Shown here piece after piece: positions 1 through 8,551 of a stretch of DNA of 64,000 nt (position 1 is the stretch's first letter; each line of letters starts with the position of its first letter). The translations under genes were made by a program, and so were the position numbers. The stretch is from Martelella mediterranea. GTDB lineage: Bacteria > Pseudomonadota > Alphaproteobacteria > Rhizobiales > Rhizobiaceae. A model generated the notes under the pieces. It had not been told where the DNA came from, did no database searches, and saw only the letters and a program-made list of their open reading frames with translations. The stretch is from contig NZ_JAINWJ010000019.1 of NCBI RefSeq assembly GCF_021021415.1, positions 1 through 64,000 of the forward strand, given 5' to 3'.

Positions 1-205
1 TTTTCCGGACCGCTAGAGATGGGCTGCCACGCTTCCCTGCGTGAACCCAACGTTCGGCTTGGTATCCTGGTTCAAAATAACCAGAATGAAGACGGAAACG
101 GTCATGGAGACCTGCCCGCGCTTAGGCGGTTTGGACGGATTGCCGCAGTTTGAAGAAATGGGATTCCCCGGCTGAGCGTTGTCTGATTCATGGGATGTCG
201 ACTGA
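1..205. other. Left flank, no gene supported
   Basis: I see no convincing coding sequence here. A 70-codon reading frame on the minus strand has no recognisable motif and is treated as chance. The last 30 bases lead into the IS5-family transposase. Confidence 0.5.
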
Positions 206-960
206 TTGGAGGTCGACATGAGCACGAAGATGACAGAGGACGACTGGCGGGTAGCGCTTGAGGCTTTTCAGGCATCGTTACCCCGACGTGGCGATAAAGG
301 CCGGGATGACCGGCTTTTTCTGGAGGCCCTTCATTATTTCGCGATTCACAATATCACATGGCGTGCCCTGCCGGAGCGCTTCGGCAAATGGAATAGCGTC
401 TGGAAACGGTTCGACCGACTGAGCAAAGGCGGCACCTTCGATCTCTTCTTCGAGCATCTGGCCTCTCTGTCCTCCACGGCCAGTCTGGTTCAGATGTTCG
501 ATTCCACGATCGTCCGCGCTCATGTTTCGGCTGCTGGCGCAAAGGGGGGCAGAAAGGTCAGGCGCTCGGCCGGTCACGCGGCGGTTTCACGACCAAAATC
601 CATCTGAAGACGGATTTCGACGGCCTGCCAATCGCATTCGATCTGACCGGTGGCGAAAAAGGCGATGCTCCGCATTTCCGGATCCTGTTGGACCTCGGTC
701 CCGACGTGACACCCCGCGCGGTTGTCGCGGATAAGGGGTATGCCAGCAAGGCCAACCGCAACGCAGCCCGTTCTCGCGGTGCCATTCCGGTGATCCCGCA
801 TAAAACCAACGAGAAAGATAAACCCGCCCACTTTGCCAAGGCCATCTACCGAGGTCGCGCCCGCATCGACCAAGCTGTCGGGAAAATCAAACGCAACTTT
901 TCAGCCATCGTATCAATCGCGGCAGCGTTCAACCTCATAGAATCCGTCCACATGGCCTAG
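206..960 (+). pseudogene. IS5-family transposase, frameshifted and degenerate
   Basis: This is the DDE transposase of an IS5-family element. The first frame (206 to about 549) holds the N-terminal DUF4096-like domain and the first catalytic Asp in DSTIVRAH. The second frame (about 550 to 960) holds the second Asp in VVADKGY and ends in the family-typical SVHxA. The join needs a -1 shift on the G-rich run at 544-550; G GGG GGC fits a programmed slippery heptamer, which is known in this group. The third catalytic residue, normally Glu in the RARIEQ motif, is Asp here (RARIDQ). About a dozen residues usually found after VGKIKR are also missing. The copy is therefore probably inactive even if the frameshift is programmed. 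Confidence 0.85.
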
Positions 961-2008
961 AGCGTTTCAGTTTTTCACGGAAGCGTATCCAGCATTTGCA
1001 AGGTATTTTGCGCACTCTTGCGGTTTGATGGTCGTAACAAGGCGTCCTATGGCCCGCCATGTTTCCTCGACGGTTCGCTTCTGCCCCATACGCATCCAGT
1101 GTTTGATCTTGGCGAACGCCTGTTCGATCGGATTGAGATGGGGCGAATAGGGCGGCAGGAACCATAGCCTCGCGCCTGCCGCTTTGATCGCCTTGCGGAT
1201 GGCGGCCGACTTGTGGCTGCCGAGATTGTCCATGACGACGATATCACCCGGCTTGAGAGTGGGCACGAGAATCTGCTCGACATAGGCTTTGAAGCATTGA
1301 CCGTTGATCGGCCCGTCGAAGACGCAAGGGGCCGTCAGCCGGTCGCAGCGCAGCGCGCCGAGAAAGGTCAGTGTTCGCCAATGCCCATGCGGCGCAAAGC
1401 CGCGAAGGCGTTTGCCGCGTTTGCCCCATCCCCTGAGCGGCGCCATATTGGTCTTGATCCAGGTTTCATCGATGAACACCGGCCTGCCGGGATCGAGGCC
1501 GGCCTGCAAAGTTTGCCAGCGTTGACGCCGTCTGGCGATGTCAACGCGCGCCTGCTCAAGGGCGAACAGTGTTTTTTTTGAAGCTGAGGCCCTCGCGCCG
1601 CAGGAACTTCCAGACCGTATCGTGCGAGACTTTTACGCCACGCGCAGCCAGTTCATCCTTCACCCCCTGCAGCGTCAGATGCGAGGTCTGGTTGATGCGC
1701 TCGATGATGAAGGCCCGGTGCGGTTCCAGTATGCGCTTGCGATGGCCACCCATCTTGCCGGGCGCGAGCGAACCTGTCGCCCGGTAGCGCTGCGATCACT
1801 TCACTGCAGCAGACACGGAAACCCCAAAGCGAGAAGCGACCGAGCGGCAGCTCTCGCCAGCCTCAATGGCAAGAACCACACGCTTTCGAAGATCATTGGA
1901 AAGAGGTGCCGTCATCAGATGCTGGCCTCCTGCCCAGCCAGAATCTTGAATCACAAAACCAGCAAAAGGGGAATCCCTTTGATTCCGTCAAACACAGAAC
2001 CGCTCTAG
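957..2008 (-). mobile_element. IS630-family insertion sequence (decayed)
   Basis: The ends are imperfect inverted repeats of 26 bases, 957-982 and 1983-2008, with about four mismatches. Both start with CTAG, consistent with the TA target preference of IS630/Tc1-mariner elements. The left end coincides with the TAG stop codon of the IS5 transposase, so this element entered an older IS5 copy. The transposase inside runs on the minus strand and is broken. Confidence 0.8.
967..1915 (-). pseudogene. IS630-family transposase, nonsense mutation plus frameshift
   Basis: Read from 1915 downwards, the protein begins MTAPLSNDLRKR and has the N-terminal helix-turn-helix, a linker, and the DDE domain with [14 protein letters not shown] and the [11 protein letters not shown] motif carrying the catalytic Glu. 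Two lesions break it. An in-frame TGA lies at 1796-1798, where TGG (Trp) is expected. An A8 run (1572-1579 on the plus strand) is one base longer than needed to keep frame; restoring it requires a +1 shift, so it does not look like the usual programmed -1 event. Intact length would be about 315 residues. Confidence 0.88.
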
Positions 2009-2041
2009 TGGCGGCAATTTCATCAGCCAGGGGCGACGCTC

Positions 2042-2262
2042 CCGTTCGGCTACTAGCAGTTTATTCAATTGAATATCATTTCGACGGGGCCGCCGGATCA
2101 TATCCCTTCAAGACCTTTGAGCACCGAAGGCGTCATTGACTTCGTCTTGATGAACTTGACTTGCGCAGCTAAGCCGATGGAAAAGTTGTCGAAACCGGAG
2201 CTGTTCTGCTTGAGGAGACTGCCGAACGGATTGCTGCGAGTTTCGTCATTGCGATCGGACGC
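2042..2262. other. Spacer, no gene supported
   Basis: No gene is visible. On the minus strand, 2083-2122 reads as a short C-terminus-like peptide (SKVLKGYDPAAPSK then stop). Similar peptides occur antisense in two other decayed spacers of the window (about 30.77 and 47.71 kb). Confidence 0.4.
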
Positions 2263-2802
2263 CTATTTCCCGGTTCCGGAAAACACGTCGGCAATGCCGG
2301 CGTCGAGGGGCGTGCGATAGGTCATCAGGATATAGCCGAGCACGGCATAAAAGCCGACGGTGGCGATGAGGTCGAAGACCGCGGGTCGTCCGAGTGCTTC
2401 GGCAAGTGCTGCTTCGGTTTCGGGCGCAAGCCGGCGCTGGTCGATCAGCATGTCGACGGCGCGGACGATCAAACCGTCCTCGCCCTCCGGCATAGCGCGA
2501 AGCGCGGCGATGCGCTCGGCGGAGAAACCGAGCCGTGTCGCCCGGTCGACATGGTGGTTCCACTCATAGCCTGAACCGAAACGGAAGGCGACGCGCAGGA
2601 TCACGACTTCCGAGCGCTCCGGGCCGAGCGCGGTGTCCTTGACCACATGCTGGCGCAGCGGCGCCCAGGCGCGCAGCAGGTCCGGGTGATGCGCCATGGT
2701 GCGATAGACGTTGAGCGCGCTGGCGAAGCCGTCTTTCAGGTCTGCGATCTCCGGCGGCCAGTCGCTGTCCTGAAGCGGCGGCAGGAGGGGTTTGTCGGTC
2801 AT
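2263..2802 (-). CDS. Carboxymuconolactone decarboxylase / AhpD-like family protein
   Basis: This 179-residue protein belongs to the CMD/AhpD-like alpha-helical family, whose members include gamma-carboxymuconolactone decarboxylase and peroxidase-like proteins. The core signature is around residues 66-92: EVVILRVAF followed by YEWNHHVDRATRLG, with the Glu and His typical of the decarboxylase-type proton relay. The CxxC of AhpD peroxidases is absent, which favours a decarboxylase-like or unknown lactone/peroxide activity. The ATG at 2800-2802 was chosen over an upstream start at 2898 because family members begin close to this point. It is separated from the sulfatase by 292 bases and is probably a single-gene unit. 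The true substrate cannot be told from sequence. Confidence 0.75.
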   Translation of the reverse strand: MTDKPLLPPLQDSDWPPEIADLKDGFASALNVYRTMAHHPDLLRAWAPLRQHVVKDTALGPERSEVVILRVAFRFGSGYEWNHHVDRATRLGFSAERIAALRAMPEGEDGLIVRAVDMLIDQRRLAPETEAALAEALGRPAVFDLIATVGFYAVLGYILMTYRTPLDAGIADVFSGTGK

Positions 2803-3094
2803 TGCAACGGGCTCCACTCGGTGTTGCATACAGCCTTGGGGGGCCGAATGGTCGCCCTTGCGCCGCGGAAAAGACAGGTCTAAATCCGGCCTGTCCATCT
2901 AGCGGACCAGCCGAATCCTGGTTTTGCGTCAACAATCGACCAGATCTGGCGTGAAAGGTTCCGGCAAGCTCGACCAAGCCACCGCGTCAGTTCCACAAGA
3001 TATGGATTCACACAATGGGCGGCCCGGGACGCTTGTGTCCCCGGCGCGTGGTCACCGCTGCCGAGGCCGTCGTTTCAAACACAATCTCACGCTT
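2803..3094. other. Spacer upstream of the CMD-family gene
   Basis: This non-coding gap must hold the promoter of the CMD-family gene and the 3' end of the sulfatase transcript. I found no strong hairpin or operator-like repeat in it. Confidence 0.4.
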
Positions 3095-4663
3095 TCAAGC
3101 GATGCGTTGGGCGCGGGGGCTTTCCTCCATCACCGCGATCATCTCCCCCACCAGGCGCTCGGACAAGCGACCGCGCACGGACTCATAGCGGGGATCGGAC
3201 CATAGATTGTTTGTCTCGTCCGGATCGGCAACCAGATCGTAAAGCTCGCCCCATTCGAAATTCATGAAGATGGTCAGCCGCCATCGCTTGGTGATCAGGG
3301 TGCGGATGCGGGCGGGCTCCTCGAGATTGTAGCGCGCGCCGCTGTCGTGGTGTTCGATCAGCAGGGCGTCGCGAATTTCGCCGCCCTCGGCCATGGCCGG
3401 GATCAGGCTTTTCCCCTGCATGCCCCAATATGGCTTGACGCCTGCCCGCTCAAGGATCGTTGCCGCGACATCCACCGTTGAAGCAAGCGTTCCGGACTTG
3501 GCTATGGCGTCGGTGTTGGACGGGTCGCTCCAGATAAAAGGCACCCGCGTCAGGCCGCGCATCTGCAACATACCCTTCAGGAGAAGGTTGAAGTCGCCCA
3601 TGTAATCGCCGTGGTCCGAGTTGAAGATCACAACGGTATTGTCGGCATGTCCGGATTCTTCAAGCGCCTGCATCACCTTGCCGATTTGATCGTCGATCAT
3701 GGTGATCATGCCCGCGGTAAGCGCCATCGCCTCGCGGATTTGCCGGTCGTCGGCGTAGAACGCGGTCTGCAGAAGCGGAGCGGTTTCCCCGTTCTCCCAC
3801 ATTTTCCTGATGTGTTCGAAAATGGGGTTGGGGTTCTTGTGGGCGGAGTAGGGCAGTCTCACCTCAAAGTCGTCCGGATCATACATCGACCAGTATTTGC
3901 CCGGCGGATTGAACGGGTGATGCGGATCGGGAAACGAGACAAATGCGAAGAATGGCGTATCGTCGCCCGCGCGATCGCGCAGCCATTCCGCAGCCCTGTC
4001 GCCGATCCAGGCCGTGGGGTAACTTTCTTCGGGCACAGGCGTTCGATAGGCTTGAGGACATGTATAGTCGTGCGGCAGCTCATTGGCCGGATCATGCAGC
4101 TCTCGCCAGTCGGGGTGCGTTCGGCGAAACCACTGGCCGTAATGCCCGCCGCATTTGTCGCCGTGGCCTGTTACCATCTCCACATGCTGATAGCCATAAT
4201 AGGGCGTCTTGATTTTGTAGGGTTCCGTCTTTCCGTAGCTGCCAGGTGCCTCCTCATCGTAGCCCGTCTGCTCCGGCTTCCAGGCTTCCGTGATCGGACC
4301 GGCTTCAAACGGCTTGCGCCCGAGCGGCTTGGCGTCGGTGAAGGCCTGCAAATGGCTTTTGCCGATCGCGGCGGTGGCATAGCCCGAAGCAGCCAGCACC
4401 TCCACGAATGTGTTTGCCCGCTCGGTGAGAGCGCAGCCATTGTAACGCAGCCCGTGGACCGACGGATACCGTCCCGTAATCAGCGAAGCCCGGTTTGGCA
4501 TGCAGACGGGCAGCGCAACGTGGAAATCCTCAAACGATGTTCCGTTTTCCGCAATGCGGTCGATATTGGGCGTTTTGACCACAGGGTGTCCGGCGCATCC
4601 AAGCCAGTCGGCGCGCTGCTGGTCCGTTATGAAATAGAGAAAATTGGGCCGCTTAGCTCTCAT
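3095..4663 (-). CDS. Type I (Cys-type) sulfatase
   Basis: This 522-residue protein is an alkaline-phosphatase-superfamily sulfatase. It opens with PNFLYFITDQQRADW, giving the first metal-binding Asp at residue 14. The formylglycine site is C54-M-P-N-R58, followed by ASLITGRYPS. A later NSDHGDYMGD segment supplies the second metal-ligand group. It needs Cys-to-formylglycine conversion, and no maturase gene lies in this window. There is no signal peptide, so it probably acts in the cytoplasm on an imported sulfate ester. ATG 4663 was chosen (4666 is equally possible); longer frames run through the GntR gene. It overlaps the 3' end of the upstream GntR gene by about 11 bases, so the two are co-transcribed and translationally coupled. 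The TRAP system divergent from them is a plausible importer of its substrate. Confidence 0.9.
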   Translation of the reverse strand: MRAKRPNFLYFITDQQRADWLGCAGHPVVKTPNIDRIAENGTSFEDFHVALPVCMPNRASLITGRYPSVHGLRYNGCALTERANTFVEVLAASGYATAAIGKSHLQAFTDAKPLGRKPFEAGPITEAWKPEQTGYDEEAPGSYGKTEPYKIKTPYYGYQHVEMVTGHGDKCGGHYGQWFRRTHPDWRELHDPANELPHDYTCPQAYRTPVPEESYPTAWIGDRAAEWLRDRAGDDTPFFAFVSFPDPHHPFNPPGKYWSMYDPDDFEVRLPYSAHKNPNPIFEHIRKMWENGETAPLLQTAFYADDRQIREAMALTAGMITMIDDQIGKVMQALEESGHADNTVVIFNSDHGDYMGDFNLLLKGMLQMRGLTRVPFIWSDPSNTDAIAKSGTLASTVDVAATILERAGVKPYWGMQGKSLIPAMAEGGEIRDALLIEHHDSGARYNLEEPARIRTLITKRWRLTIFMNFEWGELYDLVADPDETNNLWSDPRYESVRGRLSERLVGEMIAVMEESPRAQRIA

Positions 4664-5402
4664 CATCGCTGCTTTCGGTGTGACTTTCGCCCAGACCTGG
4701 GAATGACTTCTGCGACAGTCTGTGAAGGTTCCTGAAAATGAGCTCCGCCTTACCCAGGGGGGCCAGCGCGTGTTCGCGCATGGCAAACTCCGCCCGCGTC
4801 CCTTCTCCGTTCCTGATCGCCTCGACAATTCTCTTGTGATCGAACTGGGATGTCGCGAAACCCTCGACCGCTTCTTCATCGGTGAAGGCATGAAACAGCG
4901 GAGAGGCGCGAAACGGGCTTTCTTCAAGCCGTCGCGTCAGAACTGAATTGCCGGCCATGCTCGCGATCGTCGCGTGAAACCGGACATTCACCTCGATAAA
5001 TTCGTTTCGGGCGGATTCGCCGCCGTCGCCCCTGGCGATAAGCTCGTCCACGATCGCGATGCAGCGCGTCATTTCATCTTCGTATTGTTGAAATCCGCCT
5101 CTCTCTGCGGCAAGGCGCGCCGACATGCCCTCAAGCGTGGCCCGGACTTCAATGATTTCCCGCATCTCGTCAATAGTGAACCGCCGCACGCGAAAGCCGC
5201 GATGCGGTTCTCCTTGAACAAGGTCTTCCTGCTCAAGCCGCGCGAGTGCGAGGCGTACCGGCGTGCGCGAAACATCGAGCAGCCTGGCGAGGCCAACCTC
5301 GGTCAACCGGTCGCCGGGGGATATCTCGCCGGTCATGATCAAATGACGCAGGCGCTTCGTCACCGCCTCTGTATTGCTGCTCGGCGCAGATCTTGATTGC
5401 AT
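4653..5402 (-). CDS. GntR-family regulator (FCD/FadR type)
   Basis: This 249-residue repressor-like protein has an N-terminal winged helix (about residues 10-75; LTEVGLARLLDVSRTPVRLAL is the recognition region) and a C-terminal all-helical FCD ligand-binding domain with the expected Asp/His metal-type residues (NVRFHATIASMAG). The start is ATG 5400-5402, since upstream codons lie in the regulatory region. That ATG sits inside a perfect ATTGCATGCAAT palindrome, so the protein very probably represses its own operon. It is co-transcribed with the sulfatase downstream and divergent from a TRAP transporter whose leader carries a second copy of the site. The ligand is likely the sulfated or desulfated TRAP substrate. 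Confidence 0.9.
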   Translation of the reverse strand: MQSRSAPSSNTEAVTKRLRHLIMTGEISPGDRLTEVGLARLLDVSRTPVRLALARLEQEDLVQGEPHRGFRVRRFTIDEMREIIEVRATLEGMSARLAAERGGFQQYEDEMTRCIAIVDELIARGDGGESARNEFIEVNVRFHATIASMAGNSVLTRRLEESPFRASPLFHAFTDEEAVEGFATSQFDHKRIVEAIRNGEGTRAEFAMREHALAPLGKAELIFRNLHRLSQKSFPGLGESHTESSDDES

Positions 5403-5407
5403 GCAAT
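5396..5407. promoter_or_regulatory. Perfect 12-bp palindrome ATTGCATGCAAT over the GntR start codon
   Basis: The palindrome includes the ATG start codon of the GntR gene. It matches the general form of FCD-type GntR operators and recurs 105 bases away, centre to centre. Confidence 0.75.
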
Positions 5408-5499
5408 TTCTAGCCTCTTTAGTCTTCGTATCCCGAAAATCGCAGGAATATGGGCGTAATTCAACCCGAAAATTCGCATACATCAAGAAATGATTATTG

Positions 5500-5513
5500 A
5501 ATTGCATGCAATT
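5500..5513. promoter_or_regulatory. Perfect 14-bp palindrome AATTGCATGCAATT upstream of the TRAP operon
   Basis: This is the second copy of the ATTGCATGCAAT core, on the TRAP side of the divergent promoter region. The 105-base spacing from the first copy is ten helical turns, suitable for looping by a dimer-of-dimers. Confidence 0.75.
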
Positions 5514-5570
5514 ATATGAAATGAGTTGCGAGGGAGAGACGTTCAGATCTGGATCGGCAAGGCTGTCACC

Positions 5571-5590
5571 ATGCATCCTATCGGATGCAT
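5571..5590. promoter_or_regulatory. Inverted repeat ATGCATCC-4-GGATGCAT in the TRAP leader
   Basis: Perfect 8-base arms surround a TATC spacer, 75 bases before the DctP start. It could be a third, divergent regulator site or a small hairpin in the 5' leader. Confidence 0.5.
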
Positions 5591-5664
5591 CGACGCGAAA
5601 TATCGCCCGGCCGGCCGGTGAAATGAAAACCGGGTGCGACAGGCACCGAGAGGGAGGCGTGCCA

Positions 5665-6690
5665 ATGATATCAAGAACTCTGACCGCTGCGATGGCGGCG
5701 GTGCTTTTGACCGGAGCTTCGGCCAAGGCGGAAACCAGCGTGGTCTTCAACAATTATCTGCCCGAGCACAACGAGATCATGCGCAATGTCATTCGGCCCT
5801 GGGCCAATGCCGTGGAAGAAGCCTCTGATGGCAATATAGAGATCGATTTCACGGCCTCGTCGCTGGCACCGCCCCCGCGCCAACTGGAGATGATCCGGGC
5901 GGGCGTCGCCGATGCGGCGATGAATATTTCATCCTTCACGGCGTCTCAGTGGCTTGCGCCGCTGATTTCGGAACTGCCGGTTCTGTTCGATCGCGACAGC
6001 GCCAAGGCGCATTCCATTGCTCTCTGGCGCACATATGAGAAATTCTTCCGCGAAGCGGAGCCCATTGACGGGGTCCATGTCGTCGCTCTGGTGGCGCTCA
6101 CGGGCAATCACATCTGGAACAACAAGCGTCCTGTCGAAGTGGCCGAGGATGTCAGCGGTCTCAAGCTGCGGGTCAATCCCAATGGCGTGCCCGTGATCGC
6201 TGCCATGGGCGGCGTGATTGTCTCTCGCCCGGCGGTCGATACATTCGAGCTCGTCGAGCGCGGGGTGGTCGATGGCACCGTTCTGCCGATCTCCTCGGTT
6301 GAAGGGCTCGGTGTGCTCGAGGAGCTCAAATACGCAACGCTTTATCCGGGCAGCCTTTATCGATCGACGGCTTCGATCATCTTCAATCAGAAGGTCTGGG
6401 ATGCCATGCCGGAGGCCGACAGGGCCGCAATCGAGAAAGTCAGCGGCGAAGCGCTGGCGGCGCTTGCAGGCGGCAATCTCGATGATGCGACCGAACAGGC
6501 CCGCGCCGAACTGGAGCCAGCGGGCATGGAGGTCATCGAGGCCGGCGCCGATCAGATAGCCCAACTGCGTCAAAGCGAAGAGGTTGAAGCCGCGATTGCA
6601 AAGTGGAAGGAAAAGGTTGCCGGGCTTGGGCTTGATCCTGATGAAGTGATCAGTTTTTATCGGGCCCAGCTTGAGGAGCTGGAAAACTGA
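5665..6690 (+). CDS. dctP: TRAP transporter solute-binding protein (DctP family)
   Basis: This 341-residue periplasmic binding protein has a signal peptide (MISRTLTAAMAAVLLTGAS, cleavage near AKAE at about residues 20-24). The mature part contains the family hallmark LKLRVNPNGVPVIAAMGG, in which the Arg (about residue 172) contacts the substrate carboxylate. The start at 5665 is supported by the strong GAGAGGGAGG site at 5649-5658; the longer frame reads through the operator region. It is the first gene of a dctPQM operon divergent from the GntR/sulfatase pair. The substrate is probably an organic acid, possibly an acidic sulfated compound given the neighbouring sulfatase. Confidence 0.92.
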   Translation: MISRTLTAAMAAVLLTGASAKAETSVVFNNYLPEHNEIMRNVIRPWANAVEEASDGNIEIDFTASSLAPPPRQLEMIRAGVADAAMNISSFTASQWLAPLISELPVLFDRDSAKAHSIALWRTYEKFFREAEPIDGVHVVALVALTGNHIWNNKRPVEVAEDVSGLKLRVNPNGVPVIAAMGGVIVSRPAVDTFELVERGVVDGTVLPISSVEGLGVLEELKYATLYPGSLYRSTASIIFNQKVWDAMPEADRAAIEKVSGEALAALAGGNLDDATEQARAELEPAGMEVIEAGADQIAQLRQSEEVEAAIAKWKEKVAGLGLDPDEVISFYRAQLEELEN

Positions 6691-7236
6691 ATGGCCGCCG
6701 CTCCAGATACCGCGACCAGCCGCGCCAGCACGGTTTTCGAAACGCTCCTGAAGGTTGTCCTGACGGTTACCCTGCTGGGCATTCTCGTTCTGACCTTCTT
6801 CGATGTTGTGGGTCGTTACGTATTCAACGCGCCGATCCCCGGCGCCTTTGAAATTCAGCAATATGGCATGGGAATCCTGATCTTTGCGGGTCTGCCCCTC
6901 ATTACGTTTGACCGCGGCCATATCACCGTTTCCCTCGTAGACGGTTTTTTTGGGCGAAACGCGATGTTGAAGCGCGTTCAGGGCGCGGTTCTGAATTTGA
7001 TCAGTGCCGCGATCGTGGCGCTTTTGACCTATTGCCTCTGGGACCAAGCGGAAAAGGCAATGCAGTGGGGCGTGACCTCGGCGTTTCTTGAGTTGCCGCA
7101 ATATCCGGTGATGTTCTTCATGGCGTTCATGGGCGCCGTAACCTGTGTGGTTCTTCTGCTGCAGGCGGCGACCGGCATTCGGGGGCTGGAGGACGACGGG
7201 CAGGGAAGCAAAGCCGGGGGAGGCTGGGAGCTATGA
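6691..7236 (+). CDS. dctQ: TRAP transporter small membrane subunit (DctQ)
   Basis: This 181-residue protein has four hydrophobic segments at roughly residues 18-40, 50-70, 90-112 and 130-152. It carries the DctQ hallmark FFDVVGRYVFNAPIPGAFE. Its ATG follows the DctP stop directly, and its own stop overlaps the DctM start by four bases, so the three subunits are translationally coupled. It pairs with DctM to form the membrane part of the sodium-driven importer. Confidence 0.9.
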   Translation: MAAAPDTATSRASTVFETLLKVVLTVTLLGILVLTFFDVVGRYVFNAPIPGAFEIQQYGMGILIFAGLPLITFDRGHITVSLVDGFFGRNAMLKRVQGAVLNLISAAIVALLTYCLWDQAEKAMQWGVTSAFLELPQYPVMFFMAFMGAVTCVVLLLQAATGIRGLEDDGQGSKAGGGWEL

Positions 7237-8525
7237 TCGCGGGTCTGGTTGGAATGGGCTTGCTTCTGGCCCTGGCGTTTATCGGAGTGCCCCTCGGCTT
7301 TTGCATGATGCTCGTAGGCTTTGGCGGTTTCGCGATGGTGCGCGGAACCGACGCGGCGCTTGCGATGCTGGGCCAGACGGTGACCTCAAACAGCATGTCA
7401 TACGGGTTTATCGTTGTTCCCCTGTTCGTGTTGATGGGAAACCTCATCTATCGGGCGGATCTGGCCTCGGATCTCTATAGAACCTCCTACGCCTGGTTCG
7501 GGCGTTTTCGCGGCGGGTTGGCCATGTCCACCATCGTCGCTTGCGGAGGCTTTTCCGCGGTGAGCGGATCGTCCGTCGCGACGGCAGCCACAATGGGCAA
7601 GGTGGCGTTTCCGGAGATGATAAAATACGGCTACAGCCCGTCATTCTCCGCGGGCACGATTGCCGCGGGCGGGACGATCGGTATTCTCATCCCGCCCTCG
7701 GTCATCCTGGTCCTCTACGGGATCATAACGGAGTCGGATATTGGCGCGCTTTTCATTGCCGGAATTCTGCCGGGGATTTTGACGGTCCTTGGATATTTGC
7801 TGGTCGTTGTCGGATTGACGACGCTGTTCCCGCGCATCGGGCCCAGAGGAGAAAGTTTTTCCTGGAGGTACCGGTTTGCATCGCTCAAAGGGGTGTGGCC
7901 GGTCATGCTGCTGTTTTTCTTCGTGATCAGCGGCCTCTATTTCGGAATGTTCACCGCCACGGAGGCGGGCGGCATGGGGGCCGTGGGGGCGCTTGTCTTC
8001 TGCATTATCCGGAAAAGGATAACATTGCCGGGTTTTCTGGAATCGATTTTCGAGGCCGGCAAAATGACGGCGATGGTATTCACCGTGGCGCTCGGAGCGC
8101 TCGTTTTCTCGAATTTCATAGAAATTGCCCGTATGCCGGCAGAACTCAAAACCTGGATGGAGACGCTGGCCCTGTCGCCGATGCAGGTGATGTGGCTGAT
8201 TCTGGCCATCTATCTCTTGTTGGGATGCGTGTTCGAAGGCGCGGGCATGGTGTTGTTGACCGTCCCGCTCTTCGCCCCGCTCGTGTCGCTCTTGGGCTTC
8301 GACCTCATCTGGTTCGGGATCGTGGTTGTCGTCGTGACCGAGATTTCGCTTGTGACGCCGCCGATCGGGATGAATGCCTTTGTCATGAAGGCGGTTATCC
8401 CTGAACTTTCACTCACTGCCATATTCAGGGGAATAGCGCCGTTCTGGGTGGCGGACATATGTCGCCTGGCGCTGATCGTGTTTTATCCGCCGATTGCGCT
8501 TTATCTGCCCTCGGTCATGGGATGA
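7233..8525 (+). CDS. dctM: TRAP transporter large permease (DctM)
   Basis: This 430-residue polytopic membrane protein of the DctM/ion-transporter superfamily has about 12 hydrophobic segments. Typical elements include FSAVSGSSVATAATMGKVAFPEM, GTIGILIPPSVILVLYGIITE and the C-terminal VTEISLVTPPIGMNAFV. It begins in an ATGA overlap with dctQ. It is the transport channel, taking substrate from the DctP protein with sodium. The operon ends 26 bases before the convergent Lrp gene, with no strong terminator. Confidence 0.92.
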   Translation: MIAGLVGMGLLLALAFIGVPLGFCMMLVGFGGFAMVRGTDAALAMLGQTVTSNSMSYGFIVVPLFVLMGNLIYRADLASDLYRTSYAWFGRFRGGLAMSTIVACGGFSAVSGSSVATAATMGKVAFPEMIKYGYSPSFSAGTIAAGGTIGILIPPSVILVLYGIITESDIGALFIAGILPGILTVLGYLLVVVGLTTLFPRIGPRGESFSWRYRFASLKGVWPVMLLFFFVISGLYFGMFTATEAGGMGAVGALVFCIIRKRITLPGFLESIFEAGKMTAMVFTVALGALVFSNFIEIARMPAELKTWMETLALSPMQVMWLILAIYLLLGCVFEGAGMVLLTVPLFAPLVSLLGFDLIWFGIVVVVVTEISLVTPPIGMNAFVMKAVIPELSLTAIFRGIAPFWVADICRLALIVFYPPIALYLPSVMG

Positions 8526-8551
8526 CGGGCCGCGCCTCTCGGAGGGGGGCT

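Larger units (their letters stand above)
174..2041 (+). mobile_element. IS5-family element remnant, interrupted by an IS630-family element
   Basis: The transposase frame at 206-960 is IS5-like (IS427-group style). Tentative ends are GAGCGTTGTC at 174-183 and its near-inverse at 2032-2041 (8 of 10 bases match by eye). If these are right, the element is split by the IS630-family insertion at 957-2008. The terminal repeats are weak, so the boundaries are provisional. Confidence 0.5.

Noticed and set aside
13-225. 70-codon minus-strand frame at the window start
   Set aside because: No motif, no ribosome site, and it overlaps the IS5 transposase start.
1572-1579. A8 run in the IS630 transposase as a programmed frameshift
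   Set aside because: The required shift is +1, not the usual -1, and a separate nonsense codon already breaks the gene.
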